Assembly: GCA_903870275.1 (NCBI GenBank)
Contig: CAIQCK010000126.1
Span: 1 to 56,495 of the forward strand
Length of the DNA stretch: 56,495 bases
Direction of reading: 5' to 3'
Origin: an uncultured bacterium
GTDB taxonomy: Bacteria; Verrucomicrobiota; Verrucomicrobiia; CAIQCK01
In this document: positions 8,113 through 16,697 of the stretch, in pieces
Layout: the number at the start of each line of letters is the position of its first letter
How positions within the stretch are numbered: the first letter of the stretch is position 1
Made by a program: the position numbers and the translations under genes
Notes under the pieces: generated by a model
The model's input: the letters and a program-made list of their open reading frames with translations, nothing else
Database searches by the model: none
Told to the model about the DNA's origin: nothing

Positions 8113-10050
8113 CTAGCGACCGTAGATGCCCGCGGTCGAAAGCATCTGGCGAGCCTTTTCGGCCAATCCGGGATTCGGGCCGGTCTCAACCGCCTTGAGC
8201 GCTTCGATGATCTCGCGGCGCTGGGCGGTCGCCTTCTTGCCCAAGGCGTCCAGACCATCGAGCGCCGACTGGCGGACGACCGGCTCTTCGGTGGTAGATA
8301 GGGCGGCGATCATCGCGGTGACGATCTGGGGGAAATCGGGCGTCTCGGTCTGGGCGATCCGGGTCAGCGCCTGAAGACTGGCGCTACGCACGAGCGGCTC
8401 CTTGTCCTTCGCCGCTGCCTTGATCATGCCGGGAACGGCCTGGGCGACTTTCAGGCGCCCCAGTTCGTTGATGGCGATGGTGCGGATGAACGGGCGCGAG
8501 TCGGGCACGAGCGTCAGGAGCGAATCAATCGCCGGCGGGCCTTTGCGCGCCAGGCATTTGGCCGCTTCCTCGCAGATGTCCCAGTGCGGCTCTTTCACGG
8601 CCACGTGCAGCAGGAAGGGAATGATCTCGGGACCGTCGAGCTTGGCAATCGCCTCGACCGTCTCCAGACGAATCTGCGCCTCCTTCTCGTTCTGCCAGAA
8701 GGCCTGATGGTCGTCGTATTGCTTGCGCAATTCCTCGAACGTGCCGGAGAGGGTCCTGGCCGATTGAGTGGTGACTACTAGATGCCTCTCCTTCACCATG
8801 CAATAAAGCGCCTCCTGGGCGCGAATGAAGAGCCGGCCGCCGGCAATCGCCGGGCTGGCGAGACAGACGCCGTTGATCTCATTGACAGCCAGCACCTTGA
8901 CCACCGGCGGGGTGGCGGTCAAAGCGGCGGCGTCAATCACGTAGGTCCTGCCCCGCTCCGAGCACCAATAGATTTTGCCATCGCCGCCGATCGGCGAGGA
9001 GGAGAAGTGGTCGCGCACCTGGCCTTCCACAATCGGCTCGTGGTTCGCGCCGTAGAAAAGCATTTTGCCGTTGTCGCCCGGCACCATCAGGTGGGGATAA
9101 ACCAGGGGCGACGGAACGTAGGGGCCGCCGGTCGTCAGATTCATGCGCACGTGGGTCTCGGTCACGTCGCCGTGCCCGCTTGGATCAATGCCCATGATCG
9201 GCCCAATCCGGCCCGAAGAGGCATAGACCAGCCCGTGGCCAAACACGGTGCTGGGACCCACGCACACCTTCATTCCATGACAGGTCCAGAGTTCCTGCCC
9301 GGTGTCCGGGTCGTAAGAGACGACCGGCTCGCCGTTCACCACCAGTTGCGGCCGGCCCTGGACCTGGATCAGCATCGGCGTGCCGAAGTGGCCGAAGCCG
9401 CTCGATTTCCGAGGCGTGCGCCAGCACTCCGTTCCATCGCTCTGCCGGAAGGCCGCGATGAAGGCCGGTCCTTTGTGATCGCAGGACTGGATGACCATGT
9501 CTTTGTAGAGGACCGTGGAGGTGCCGAAGTTATACGGGGCGTTGAACGGACCCAGCGCGCGCTTCCAAATCACTTTGCCCTGCATGTCGAGCGCCACAAG
9601 GCCCGGGCTGTCGAAGAACGCAAAGATCCGCTTGCCGTCGGTTGTGGGAGTGGGCGCAGCGAAACCGGTCTTCGGATAGAGAAGCGTCTTGGCGTCGGGC
9701 AGGAGTTCCGTTTGCCAGAGGACCTTGCCGCTCCGGGCGTCGAGGCAGATGACGAGCCGTTTCGCTCCTTCATCCGTTGCGGCGGTGACGATGACGCGGT
9801 TGCCCCAAATGATCGGCGACGAATTGCCTTCGCCCGGCAGCGGGGTGCGCCAGGCGACATTCGCGGTCTCGCTCCACTCGACGGGCAGATTTTTTTCGTT
9901 GGAAACCCCGGTGCCGTCGCGTCGCCATGCGGGCCAGTTCCCCGCGCCGATGGGATCGTCAGCCGCCACAGTCCCGATAACCGACGCCAGAACGACCAGA
10001 CACGAGGAAACACTTTGTCGAAGGAATCCGGTTTTGCGCATGGGCTTCAT
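8113..10050 (-). CDS. Exported PQQ-like beta-propeller protein with C-terminal HEAT repeats
   Basis: A 645-residue protein. A signal peptide (about residues 1-30) is followed by a PQQ-dehydrogenase-like beta-propeller: repeated 'LICLDARSGKVLWQTEL' and 'YDPDTGQELWTC' blades with intervening GxxxxAPTP and SSPIIWGN strands. From about residue 430 the sequence changes to helical HEAT-like repeats (LDGPEIIPFLLHVAVKE, AIDSLLTLVPDSRPFIR, KDKEPLVRSASLQAL, EEPVVRQSALDGLDAL). The propeller lacks the residues of a true quinoprotein and more likely acts as a scaffold or binding protein. ATG 10050 is preceded by CGGGG. It stands 83 bp upstream of the ceramidase-like gene and may share its transcript. Confidence 0.8.
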   Translation of the reverse strand: MKPMRKTGFLRQSVSSCLVVLASVIGTVAADDPIGAGNWPAWRRDGTGVSNEKNLPVEWSETANVAWRTPLPGEGNSSPIIWGNRVIVTAATDEGAKRLVICLDARSGKVLWQTELLPDAKTLLYPKTGFAAPTPTTDGKRIFAFFDSPGLVALDMQGKVIWKRALGPFNAPYNFGTSTVLYKDMVIQSCDHKGPAFIAAFRQSDGTECWRTPRKSSGFGHFGTPMLIQVQGRPQLVVNGEPVVSYDPDTGQELWTCHGMKVCVGPSTVFGHGLVYASSGRIGPIMGIDPSGHGDVTETHVRMNLTTGGPYVPSPLVYPHLMVPGDNGKMLFYGANHEPIVEGQVRDHFSSSPIGGDGKIYWCSERGRTYVIDAAALTATPPVVKVLAVNEINGVCLASPAIAGGRLFIRAQEALYCMVKERHLVVTTQSARTLSGTFEELRKQYDDHQAFWQNEKEAQIRLETVEAIAKLDGPEIIPFLLHVAVKEPHWDICEEAAKCLARKGPPAIDSLLTLVPDSRPFIRTIAINELGRLKVAQAVPGMIKAAAKDKEPLVRSASLQALTRIAQTETPDFPQIVTAMIAALSTTEEPVVRQSALDGLDALGKKATAQRREIIEALKAVETGPNPGLAEKARQMLSTAGIYGR

Positions 10051-10101
10051 GATGCCCCGGATGCGGTGCAAAAACAAGCCAGTGCCGGGCACCGCGCCAG
10101 G

Positions 10102-10115
10102 CGATTCAACGCGAA
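10102..10115. repeat. Dispersed 14-mer CGATTCAACGCGAA (copy 2 of 3)
   Basis: This 14-mer lies 52 bp upstream of the PQQ/HEAT gene. Close copies are at 3616-3629 (CGATTCAATGCGAA, upstream of tlyA) and 11808-11821. Copies 2 and 3 share further flanking sequence on one side (the complement of CTGGCGC). All three are in gaps upstream of genes. Confidence 0.55.
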
Positions 10116-10186
10116 ACAGCGGAGCGCCGTTCCATGACAATGTCCGGACAGGTGCCAAGGGTTGGCCGCCTGTCTTCTTGCTTCAG

Positions 10187-10753
10187 CTATTCCGCCACTT
10201 TGCAGATGTAGGTTCGCTCTGCGGTGTCCACGCGGATCAGGTCGCCCGGCCCGATGAACAGAGGCACCATGACCTCCAGCCCGCCCTCAAGTTTCGCGGT
10301 CTTGTAGGAGGCTTGCGAACCTCCCTTTTGCGGAGCGGCGGTGTCGAGGACCTTCAAGGCCACGTTTTCGGGCAGCTCGATGTCGAGCAGCTTGCCTTCG
10401 AGGTAGAAGGCCTTGTAGGTCTCGTTCTCCTTCAGAAAGCCGCGGCGTTCGCCGATCTGCGCGGCCGTCATGGTCATCTCGTCGTAGGTTTCGGAGTCGG
10501 TGAACACCAGCTTGTCGTCCTGTTGGTAGCTCAACTGGACCATGCGGGTTTCCAAGTCAGCAACAATAACGCGCTCGTTCTCGGCAAACAATCGCTCCAC
10601 GACGCGGTTCGTGTTCAGGTTCCGCACCCGGACGTGCATCTTGTGCCGGGTTTGCGCGGTGCCGGAAGTGCGGAGACTCTCGATCATGTGCGGAACGCCA
10701 TCCAGCATCAGGGTGATGCCACGCCTGAATTCCGTGGATAATATCGTTGTCAT
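10187..10753 (-). CDS. efp: Elongation factor P family protein
   Basis: A 188-residue protein covering all three EF-P domains (KOW-like N-terminal domain plus two OB folds). EF-P binds ribosomes stalled at proline stretches, and its loop tip reaches the P-site tRNA. Conserved pieces are STEFRRGITLMLDG, NTNRVVERLF and the C-terminal end PLFIGPGDLIRVDTAERTYI. ATG 10753 gives the canonical length. When lined up with E. coli EF-P, the loop is the same length, but the normally modified Lys34 (in PGKG) is Gln34 in TSGTAQTRHK. It is therefore either an EfpL/YeiP-like paralogue or an EF-P that works without lysylation. No modification enzyme is nearby. Confidence 0.85.
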   Translation of the reverse strand: MTTILSTEFRRGITLMLDGVPHMIESLRTSGTAQTRHKMHVRVRNLNTNRVVERLFAENERVIVADLETRMVQLSYQQDDKLVFTDSETYDEMTMTAAQIGERRGFLKENETYKAFYLEGKLLDIELPENVALKVLDTAAPQKGGSQASYKTAKLEGGLEVMVPLFIGPGDLIRVDTAERTYICKVAE

Positions 10754-10833
10754 CGTCAGTGCCAGTTCGACATGCCAAAGCCTTCCATTCACGCTGTGAA
10801 CGGATGGAAGGCGCTCCGCGGGGTTGAAATCGG

Positions 10834-10959
10834 CTACTTCTTTTTATTGGCTGCTTGTTTCGCGAACACGGCCTGCTGCTTCTGTTGCTTTGCCTGGTCG
10901 ACTTTGGCTTGTTTCTGCGAGGACTGCTTGTGAACCGCTTTGGGGGATTTATCGCCCAT
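10834..10959 (-). CDS. Small Lys/Gln-rich basic protein, 41 residues
   Basis: The reading frame starts MGDKSPKAVHKQSSQKQ and ends NKKK. It contains almost only K, Q, A, S and a few others, with no predicted fold. GAAAGG lies about 10 bp before the ATG. From memory, very similar short proteins beginning MGDKSPK occur in Bacteroidetes and Verrucomicrobia and are unannotated or hypothetical. A basic, disordered peptide of this kind could bind RNA or ribosomes. It is placed between the EF-P-family gene and the RRM protein, both RNA-associated, which suggests but does not prove a similar role. Confidence 0.65.
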   Translation of the reverse strand: MGDKSPKAVHKQSSQKQAKVDQAKQQKQQAVFAKQAANKKK

Positions 10960-11176
10960 GATCGAGATGCCTTTCGTACACACATTATCTGACCGGCGGA
11001 ATGATTAGTTTCTCCGCCGCTACCGACACCATAACTGATCCGCTCGGAATGTGCGAGCAATACTGCGCGCCACATCCCGATTCCGGGGCGCGAACCTCGC
11101 CCAAGCTGTAATTTTCGCTGCCGGCATGACGGGCATCCGGCGCTTGCGAACGAACCCACTGACAACAACGCGTTGT

Positions 11177-11554
11177 TCAGGAGCGACGACTGCCGCGGCT
11201 GCCACCGTGGCCGCCGTAGCCGCCGCCACCGCCGCCACCGCCGCCGTAGCCGCCACCACCATGACCACCGCCGCCATAGCCGCCACCGCCGCCACGGGGG
11301 CGTTCTTCGCGCGGACGGGCTTCGCTGACGTTCAGGGCGCGACCGTCAAGCTCTTTGCCGTTGAGCTCGGCGATGGCCTTGGTGGCCTCTTCCTGGGACG
11401 CCATTTCAACGAAGGCGAACCCGCGGGACTTGTTGGTCATCTTGTCCAGGATGAGCGAGCAGGAGGTGACGTTGCCGGTTGTCTTGAAGAGATCCAGAAT
11501 GTCTCCCTCGGTGGTATTGAACGACAGGTTTCCGACGAATAGCTTTGTAGCCAT
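11177..11554 (-). CDS. Glycine-rich RRM RNA-binding protein
   Basis: A 125-residue protein with one RNA recognition motif (about residues 3-80): RNP2 is LFVGNL (5-10) and RNP1 is RGFAFVEM (44-51), both intact with their aromatic residues. The last 40 residues are a low-complexity Gly/Tyr/Arg tail ending in SRGSRRS. This architecture is that of the bacterial Rbp proteins of cyanobacteria and other phyla, often cold-induced RNA chaperones. An AG-rich ribosome binding region (AGAGAGAAAG) precedes the ATG. The upstream gap is long (450 bp), leaving room for a regulated 5' leader. Confidence 0.92.
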   Translation of the reverse strand: MATKLFVGNLSFNTTEGDILDLFKTTGNVTSCSLILDKMTNKSRGFAFVEMASQEEATKAIAELNGKELDGRALNVSEARPREERPRGGGGGYGGGGHGGGGYGGGGGGGGGYGGHGGSRGSRRS

Positions 11555-12006
11555 TTTGCTTTCTCTCTCTTCTTTCGTTTGGAGGGTTCAGCGGTGACTT
11601 GTTCCCGACGTTCGGGTTTCAGATCGTCACCGGCTGTTCGACGGCCGCCTGACAATCCACCGGCTCACTGCAAAACACTGCCAACTGCGACAACTATTAA
11701 CTGTTTCCGCCGGAATTGCAACCAAAGCTGTTTTCCGAGGGTGCGATTCGACACACGGCGCGGGCAGGAGCGTTTGCGTCATCATTGCTTCTGACTGCGC
11801 CAGCCGCCGATTCAACGCGAATAACAAATAGAACCGAAAGCGCAACGCGAAAAAACAAGTCGAGTTGGCACGACCGCCCCCGGCGTGCCGAAGGGCAGCC
11901 CGGAGCCGGTGCGAGCCGGGCTTGATTTCCGGCGGGCGCGGAGAGAGGATGCGCGACCTCTGGTGTTTGGGAGTGAATCAGAACCGACAACAAGGAAATC
12001 GAAGCC
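11555..12006. other. Divergent intergenic region, no gene seen
   Basis: This 452 bp region separates the minus-strand RRM gene from the plus-strand esterase operon, so it should hold promoters for both. No confident -35/-10 pair was found. It contains the third copy of the dispersed 14-mer at 11808-11821 and, near 11990, the AAGGAAA ribosome binding site of the following gene. Short frames here have no recognisable content. Confidence 0.5.
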
Positions 12007-13656
12007 ATGAAGCGAACCCGCCGACTTGAACTGACTCTCGCAATCTCCCTGCTGACCGCCGCCGCCTGGCTCGCGCCGCGCGCCGCGGCCGACGTGACGC
12101 TGCCGGCGATTTTCTCCGATCACATGGTGTTGCAAGCCGACGCGCCCGTACCAGTCTGGGGTTGGGCCGAGCCGGGCGAGAAGATCACCGTCACCATTGC
12201 CGGCCAGACTCAGAACTGCACCGCCGGCGCCGACGGCAAATGGATGGTCAAACTCGGCAAGCTCAAGTGCGGCGAGGCGGCGACGATGACGGTGAAGGGC
12301 AACAACACCCTCACCATCGCGGACGTGCTCGTCGGCGAGGTCTGGCTCGGCTCCGGCCAGTCGAATATGGCGATGATGGTGAATCGCGCCAAGGATTTCG
12401 AACAGGAGAAAGCCGCCGCCAACCTGCCGAAGATCCGCCACTTCCGCGAGTCCTCCGTCGCGTCGCAGACGCCGCAGGAAAAATGCAAAGGCTCGTGGGA
12501 ACTGTGCAGCCCGGAGACGGTCGGCGGCTTCTCGGCGACGGCTTATTTCTTCGGCCGCGAGTTGCACAAGAAGCTCGGCGTGCCGGTCGGTCTCATCAAC
12601 TCCTCCGTCGGCGGCACGCCGGTCGAGTCCTGGACAAGCCTCGCGGCGCAAAAAGATCTCGCCGAGTTGAAGCCGCTGTTCGAAAGCTGGGAGAAAAGGC
12701 AGGCGGCATGGGACCCCGAAAAGGCGAAGGCTGCTTACGAGAAACAACTTGACGCACACAAGGAAGCTGTCGCGAAAGCCAAGGCCGACGGCAGCAAGCC
12801 GCCGCGTCCGCTGCGCGCGCCCATCGAGCCGCGCCTCGATCCCTGGAACCCCGGCAATCTCTTCAACGGCAAGATCGCCCCGCTGGTTCCCTACGCCATC
12901 CGCGGCGCGATCTGGTATCAGGGCGAGGCCAACGCCGGCCAGGGCCAGTTTTATCATTTGCAACTCTCCACGCTGGTGAAGGACTGGCGCGCGCGCTGGG
13001 GCGAGGGCGATTTCCCGTTCGCGTGGGTGCAACTGCCGAACTTCCACGCCGCGCAGAAGGAGCCGGTCGAGGACACCGGCTGGGTGCTCGTGCGCGAGGG
13101 GATGCTGAAGACGCTCGAACTGCCGCACACCGGCATGGCCATTACCACCGACATCGGCGAGGCCGACAACATCCACCCCCAGAACAAACAGGAAGCCGGC
13201 AAGCGGCTGGCGATGTGGGCGCTGGCGGACGTTTATAAACAGAAGGGCGTCGCCTCTTGCGGCCCGATCGCCTGCGGCCACAAGATCAACGGCAATGAAG
13301 TGACGATCACTTTCAAGCACGCCGACGGCGGCCTCGTCGTCAAGATCGGCGAGTCGCTGGTCACGCCGCGCGCGGATTCGCCCACCGTCTGGCCGGAGGG
13401 ACTCGGCGGCTTCGGCACGATTCGCGGCTTCGCCGTCGCGGGCGAGGATAAGCAATGGCACCGCGCCGCCGCGAAGATTGTCGGCAATACAGTGATCGTC
13501 GCCTCGCCGGAAGTGAAACAGCCGGTTGCCGTCCGCTACGCGTGGGCCGACAACCCCGACTGCAATCTCTACAACCGCGCCGGCATCCCGGCGTCGCCGT
13601 TCCGCACCGACGACTGGCCCGTCGCCGCGCCGCAGAAAGTAAAACAGCGCCGATAA
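12007..13656 (+). CDS. Exported sialate O-acetylesterase (SASA family)
   Basis: A 549-residue carbohydrate esterase. A signal peptide (about residues 1-28) is followed by a small beta domain (VTLPAIFSDHMVLQ... PVPVWGWAEPGE), which is typical of this family, and then the SGNH-type catalytic domain. The nucleophile is S119 in GQSNM, and IWYQGEANA is the second signature. Near residues 230-290 there is a charged insertion (EKAKAAYEKQLDAHKEAVAKAKADG), probably a coiled-coil or helical arm. The enzyme would remove O-acetyl groups from sialic acids or other glycans outside the cytoplasm. AAGGAAA precedes the ATG by 8 bp. It is the first gene of a co-directional run reaching 24048. Confidence 0.88.
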   Translation: MKRTRRLELTLAISLLTAAAWLAPRAAADVTLPAIFSDHMVLQADAPVPVWGWAEPGEKITVTIAGQTQNCTAGADGKWMVKLGKLKCGEAATMTVKGNNTLTIADVLVGEVWLGSGQSNMAMMVNRAKDFEQEKAAANLPKIRHFRESSVASQTPQEKCKGSWELCSPETVGGFSATAYFFGRELHKKLGVPVGLINSSVGGTPVESWTSLAAQKDLAELKPLFESWEKRQAAWDPEKAKAAYEKQLDAHKEAVAKAKADGSKPPRPLRAPIEPRLDPWNPGNLFNGKIAPLVPYAIRGAIWYQGEANAGQGQFYHLQLSTLVKDWRARWGEGDFPFAWVQLPNFHAAQKEPVEDTGWVLVREGMLKTLELPHTGMAITTDIGEADNIHPQNKQEAGKRLAMWALADVYKQKGVASCGPIACGHKINGNEVTITFKHADGGLVVKIGESLVTPRADSPTVWPEGLGGFGTIRGFAVAGEDKQWHRAAAKIVGNTVIVASPEVKQPVAVRYAWADNPDCNLYNRAGIPASPFRTDDWPVAAPQKVKQRR

Positions 13657-13693
13657 ACTTCCCCGGCCATCAAGAATCAACGGAAAGCCCATC

Positions 13694-14374
13694 ATGAAAA
13701 CATCACTCATCGTCCTAACACTGGCCCTCTCGCTCGCCACCGCGGCGCGCGCGGCGGAAATGAAGCCGCTCTTTGACGGCAAGTCACTCGACGGCTGGGC
13801 CGTCAAGGGTGGCTTCGCCGCTTATCGCGCCGAAGACGGCATGATTGTCGGCAAGACCGTCGAAGGCAGCCCGAACTCGTTCCTCTGCACAACGCGCGAC
13901 TACGCAGACTTCGTGCTGGAGTTCGACGTGCTCGTTGATCCGGAGTTGAACTCCGGCTGCCAGATTCGCAGCCACGTGTATGAGAAGGACACCGAGGACG
14001 CGAAGAAACACGTCCGCAAGGCCGGCATGGTCTATGGCTACCAGTGCGAAATCGCCACGGAAGCCTCGGGCAACTGCGGCAACTTCTGGGACGAGGCGCG
14101 CCTCACCAAGTGGTGGGACGACTTCACCAAGAAGCCTGAAGCGCAAAAGGCGTTCAAGGACAACGTCTGGAACCACTACCGCGTCGTCGCGCAAGGCGAC
14201 CGGATGCGCTCGTGGGTCAACGGCGTTCCGTGCGCCGACTTCTGCGACAAGACCGACGCGACCGGCTTCATCGGCCTGCAGGTCCACGGCATCAAGAAAG
14301 GCACCGGCCCGTATCAGGTCCGTTGGAAGAACCTTTGCATCCGCGAACTGAAACCCGGCGACAAGATGGACTGA
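13694..14374 (+). CDS. Exported DUF1080 (3-keto-disaccharide hydrolase-like) protein
   Basis: A 226-residue protein with a signal peptide (MKTSLIVLTLALSLATAARAA) and one DUF1080 beta-jellyroll domain: KPLFDGKSLDGWAVKGG near the start, DFVLEFDVLVDPELNSGCQIRS, then WNHYRVVAQGDRMRSWVNGVPCADF and GFIGLQVHG. DUF1080 proteins resemble concanavalin-type folds, and some hydrolyse 3-keto-glycosides. It follows the esterase by 37 bp and precedes the SDR gene by 38 bp, consistent with one operon for glycan breakdown. A second, distant DUF1080 protein is encoded at 45640-46269. Confidence 0.88.
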   Translation: MKTSLIVLTLALSLATAARAAEMKPLFDGKSLDGWAVKGGFAAYRAEDGMIVGKTVEGSPNSFLCTTRDYADFVLEFDVLVDPELNSGCQIRSHVYEKDTEDAKKHVRKAGMVYGYQCEIATEASGNCGNFWDEARLTKWWDDFTKKPEAQKAFKDNVWNHYRVVAQGDRMRSWVNGVPCADFCDKTDATGFIGLQVHGIKKGTGPYQVRWKNLCIRELKPGDKMD

Positions 14375-14412
14375 CGCCAATCTTCCAGCCGCCGATTCCA
14401 AGGAGAATTCTC

Positions 14413-15174
14413 ATGAGCATCGCCATTGACATGACCGACAAAGTGGCGCTCATCACGGGCGCATCGCAGGGCATCGGGGCGCAACTGGCGCGCACGTTCC
14501 ACCGGGCCGGCGCTACGGTCATCCTCAATCACCCGGACATTGGCACGACGCGGGACGATGCCGACCAGGTGGCAAGAGTGTTAAACGCGGCCCGTCCCAA
14601 CAGTGCCGACATCATCGCGGCGGATGTCGCCAACGCCGAAGCGGTCCAGCGCATGATGCAAACAATCCGCCAACAGTATGGTGGCATTGATTTCCTGATC
14701 AACAACGCCGCGATTATCCGCGACCACACGGTTGCCAAGATGAGCCTGGAGGAATGGCACTCGGTGCTGGAGGTGAACCTGTCGGGCGTCTTCCACTGCT
14801 GCAAATACGGTCTGGAGATCATGAACGATGGCGGCGCCATCGTGAGCCTGGGCAGCATCGCGGCGATTCTGGGCTTCTTCGGACAGGCCAATTACGCGGC
14901 GGCCAAGTCGGGCGTGCAGGCGCTGATGCGCGTGCTTGGTCGTGAGTGCGCGCGGCGCGGCATCCGCGCCAACGTCATCGCCCCCGGCGTTATCAACACC
15001 GCCATGGCCGCCACCATCCCGGAGGAAATCCGGGCGGAGATGCTCAAAAACATTCCGATGAAGCGGTTCGGCGAGCCGTTCGAGATCGCGCACGTCGCGT
15101 TGTTCCTCTGTTCGCCCCTGGCCTCGTATGTGACGGGCCAGACCATTGAGGTCAACGGAGGTTGGCGCGGATGA
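14413..15174 (+). CDS. Short-chain dehydrogenase/reductase (FabG/PhaB-like)
   Basis: A 253-residue classical SDR. The nucleotide-binding motif TGASQGIG is at residues 15-22, NNAAI is the structural motif, and Y161-x-x-x-K165 (in ANYAAAKSG) is the catalytic pair. The C-terminal end GQTIEVNGGW is typical of 3-oxoacyl-ACP and acetoacetyl-CoA reductases. AGGAG stands 8 bp before ATG 14413. Because the stop overlaps the start of a CoA-transferase and a thiolase follows, the natural substrate is probably acetoacetyl-CoA or 3-hydroxybutyryl-CoA, that is ketone-body or polyhydroxybutyrate metabolism. A sugar or other hydroxyacid cannot be excluded. Confidence 0.88.
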   Translation: MSIAIDMTDKVALITGASQGIGAQLARTFHRAGATVILNHPDIGTTRDDADQVARVLNAARPNSADIIAADVANAEAVQRMMQTIRQQYGGIDFLINNAAIIRDHTVAKMSLEEWHSVLEVNLSGVFHCCKYGLEIMNDGGAIVSLGSIAAILGFFGQANYAAAKSGVQALMRVLGRECARRGIRANVIAPGVINTAMAATIPEEIRAEMLKNIPMKRFGEPFEIAHVALFLCSPLASYVTGQTIEVNGGWRG

Positions 15175-16697
15175 GAGGCGCGGCGCGCATTGTCTCGGCA
15201 CGGGAAGCGGTCGCCGCGATTCCTTCGGGCGCGACCGTCGCCGTGGGCGGCTTCGTCGGCGCGGGACATCCCGAACTGCTGACGGCGGCGCTGGAGGAAC
15301 ATTTCCTGGCGACCGGCTCGCCGCGCGACCTGACGCTGCTTTACGCGGCGGGGCAGGGCGACCGCGGCGACCGCGGTTTGAATCATCTGGCGCACGCGGG
15401 GCTGATCAAGCGTGTCGTGGGCGGCCACTGGAACCTCGCGCCGAAGCTGGGGCGCATGGCGCTGGAGAACCAGATCGAGGCGTACAACTTTCCGCAGGGC
15501 GTGCTCTGCGTGTTGTTGCGCGAGATCGCCGCCAAACGGGCCGGCGTCATCACCCAGGTAGGCATGAACACCTTCGTGGACCCGTTGCACGGCGGTGGCC
15601 GGCTCAACGCCCGCACCACCGAGCCGCTGGTGGAACGGATTAAACTCGATGGCGCCGACTGGCTGCGCTATCGCACATTTCCCGTGAATGTCGGCTTCAT
15701 CCGGGCAACCTCCGCCGATCCGCGCGGCAACCTGGCGCTCGAACGCGAGGGAATCATCGGAGAAGTGCTGCCGATCGCGCAGGCGGCGAAGAACCACGGC
15801 GGCATTGTCATCGCCCAGGTCGAACGGCTCGTGGACCGCATCGCCGATCCCAAGGCCGTGCGTGTGCCGGGAATCCTTGTGGATTTTGTCGTGGTGTCCG
15901 AGGGTCGCGGCCACGAACAAACCTTCGGCGAGGTGTTCGAGGAAGCCTACGTTGCGACCGGCAACGGCAGCGAAACGCTGCCGCCGCTGCCGTTCTCGGA
16001 GCGCAAGATTGTCGGCCGCCGCGCCCTGCGCGAGATTGCGGCCGGCGACATCGTGAACCTCGGCATTGGCATGCCCGAGGCGGTGGCCGCCGTCGCGGCG
16101 GAGACGGGACGGCTGAAGGATTTCACGCTCACGGTCGAAAGCGGCCCCATCGGCGGCGTGCCGGCGTCGGGTCTGAGTTTCGGTTGCAGCCGGCGCCCGG
16201 AAGCGATCGTGGACCAGCCTTCGCAGTTTGATTATTACGACGGCGGCGGTCTGGACGTGGCGGTGCTCGGCGCGGTGGAGGTGGACGCACAGGGCAGCGT
16301 CAACGTCAGCAGCTTCGCGGGCCGGTTCGCGGGCGTGGGCGGCTTTGTCAACATCGCCCAAAACGCCAAGCGCGTGATCTTCTGTTGCACGTTCCGCGCG
16401 GGCGACCTGGAGGTGGACGTGCAGGACGGCGCGCTGCGGATCGTGCGCGAAGGCCGCCACGCCAAGTTTGTGAAGCGGTTGGGGATGGTTTGTTTTCACG
16501 GGCCGTCGGCGATTGCCCGCGGCCAGAGCGTCACGTTCATCACCGAACGGGCCGTGTTCGAATTGCAAGCGGGCGGCCTGGTGCTGACCGAAGTTGCGCC
16601 GGGCGTGGATGTCCGCTCCCAAGTGCTGGACCTGATGGAATTCGCGCCGGCGAGCGTCCAGCCCGCGACGATGCCGGCAGAATATTTTGAAAAATGA
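15171..16697 (+). CDS. Acyl-CoA:acetate/3-ketoacid CoA-transferase
   Basis: A 508-residue single-chain class I CoA-transferase with fused alpha and beta halves, like YdiF and propionate CoA-transferase. The first half has VAVGGFVGAGHPELL; the second begins near RRALREIAAGDIVNLGIGMPE. The catalytic glutamate is E323 in VESGPIGGVPASG. It would move CoA between acetyl-, acetoacetyl-, propionyl- or related thioesters. ATG 15171 overlaps the SDR stop (ATGA), and GGAGG at 15157-15161 is 9 bp upstream, which excludes the TTG at 15162. It overlaps the thiolase gene by 4 bp, so the three enzymes are tightly coupled. Confidence 0.9.
   Translation: MRGAARIVSAREAVAAIPSGATVAVGGFVGAGHPELLTAALEEHFLATGSPRDLTLLYAAGQGDRGDRGLNHLAHAGLIKRVVGGHWNLAPKLGRMALENQIEAYNFPQGVLCVLLREIAAKRAGVITQVGMNTFVDPLHGGGRLNARTTEPLVERIKLDGADWLRYRTFPVNVGFIRATSADPRGNLALEREGIIGEVLPIAQAAKNHGGIVIAQVERLVDRIADPKAVRVPGILVDFVVVSEGRGHEQTFGEVFEEAYVATGNGSETLPPLPFSERKIVGRRALREIAAGDIVNLGIGMPEAVAAVAAETGRLKDFTLTVESGPIGGVPASGLSFGCSRRPEAIVDQPSQFDYYDGGGLDVAVLGAVEVDAQGSVNVSSFAGRFAGVGGFVNIAQNAKRVIFCCTFRAGDLEVDVQDGALRIVREGRHAKFVKRLGMVCFHGPSAIARGQSVTFITERAVFELQAGGLVLTEVAPGVDVRSQVLDLMEFAPASVQPATMPAEYFEK

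Noticed and set aside
8782..10137. 451-codon plus-strand open frame
   Set aside because: Antisense to the PQQ/HEAT gene; His/Arg/Ala-rich, no domain.
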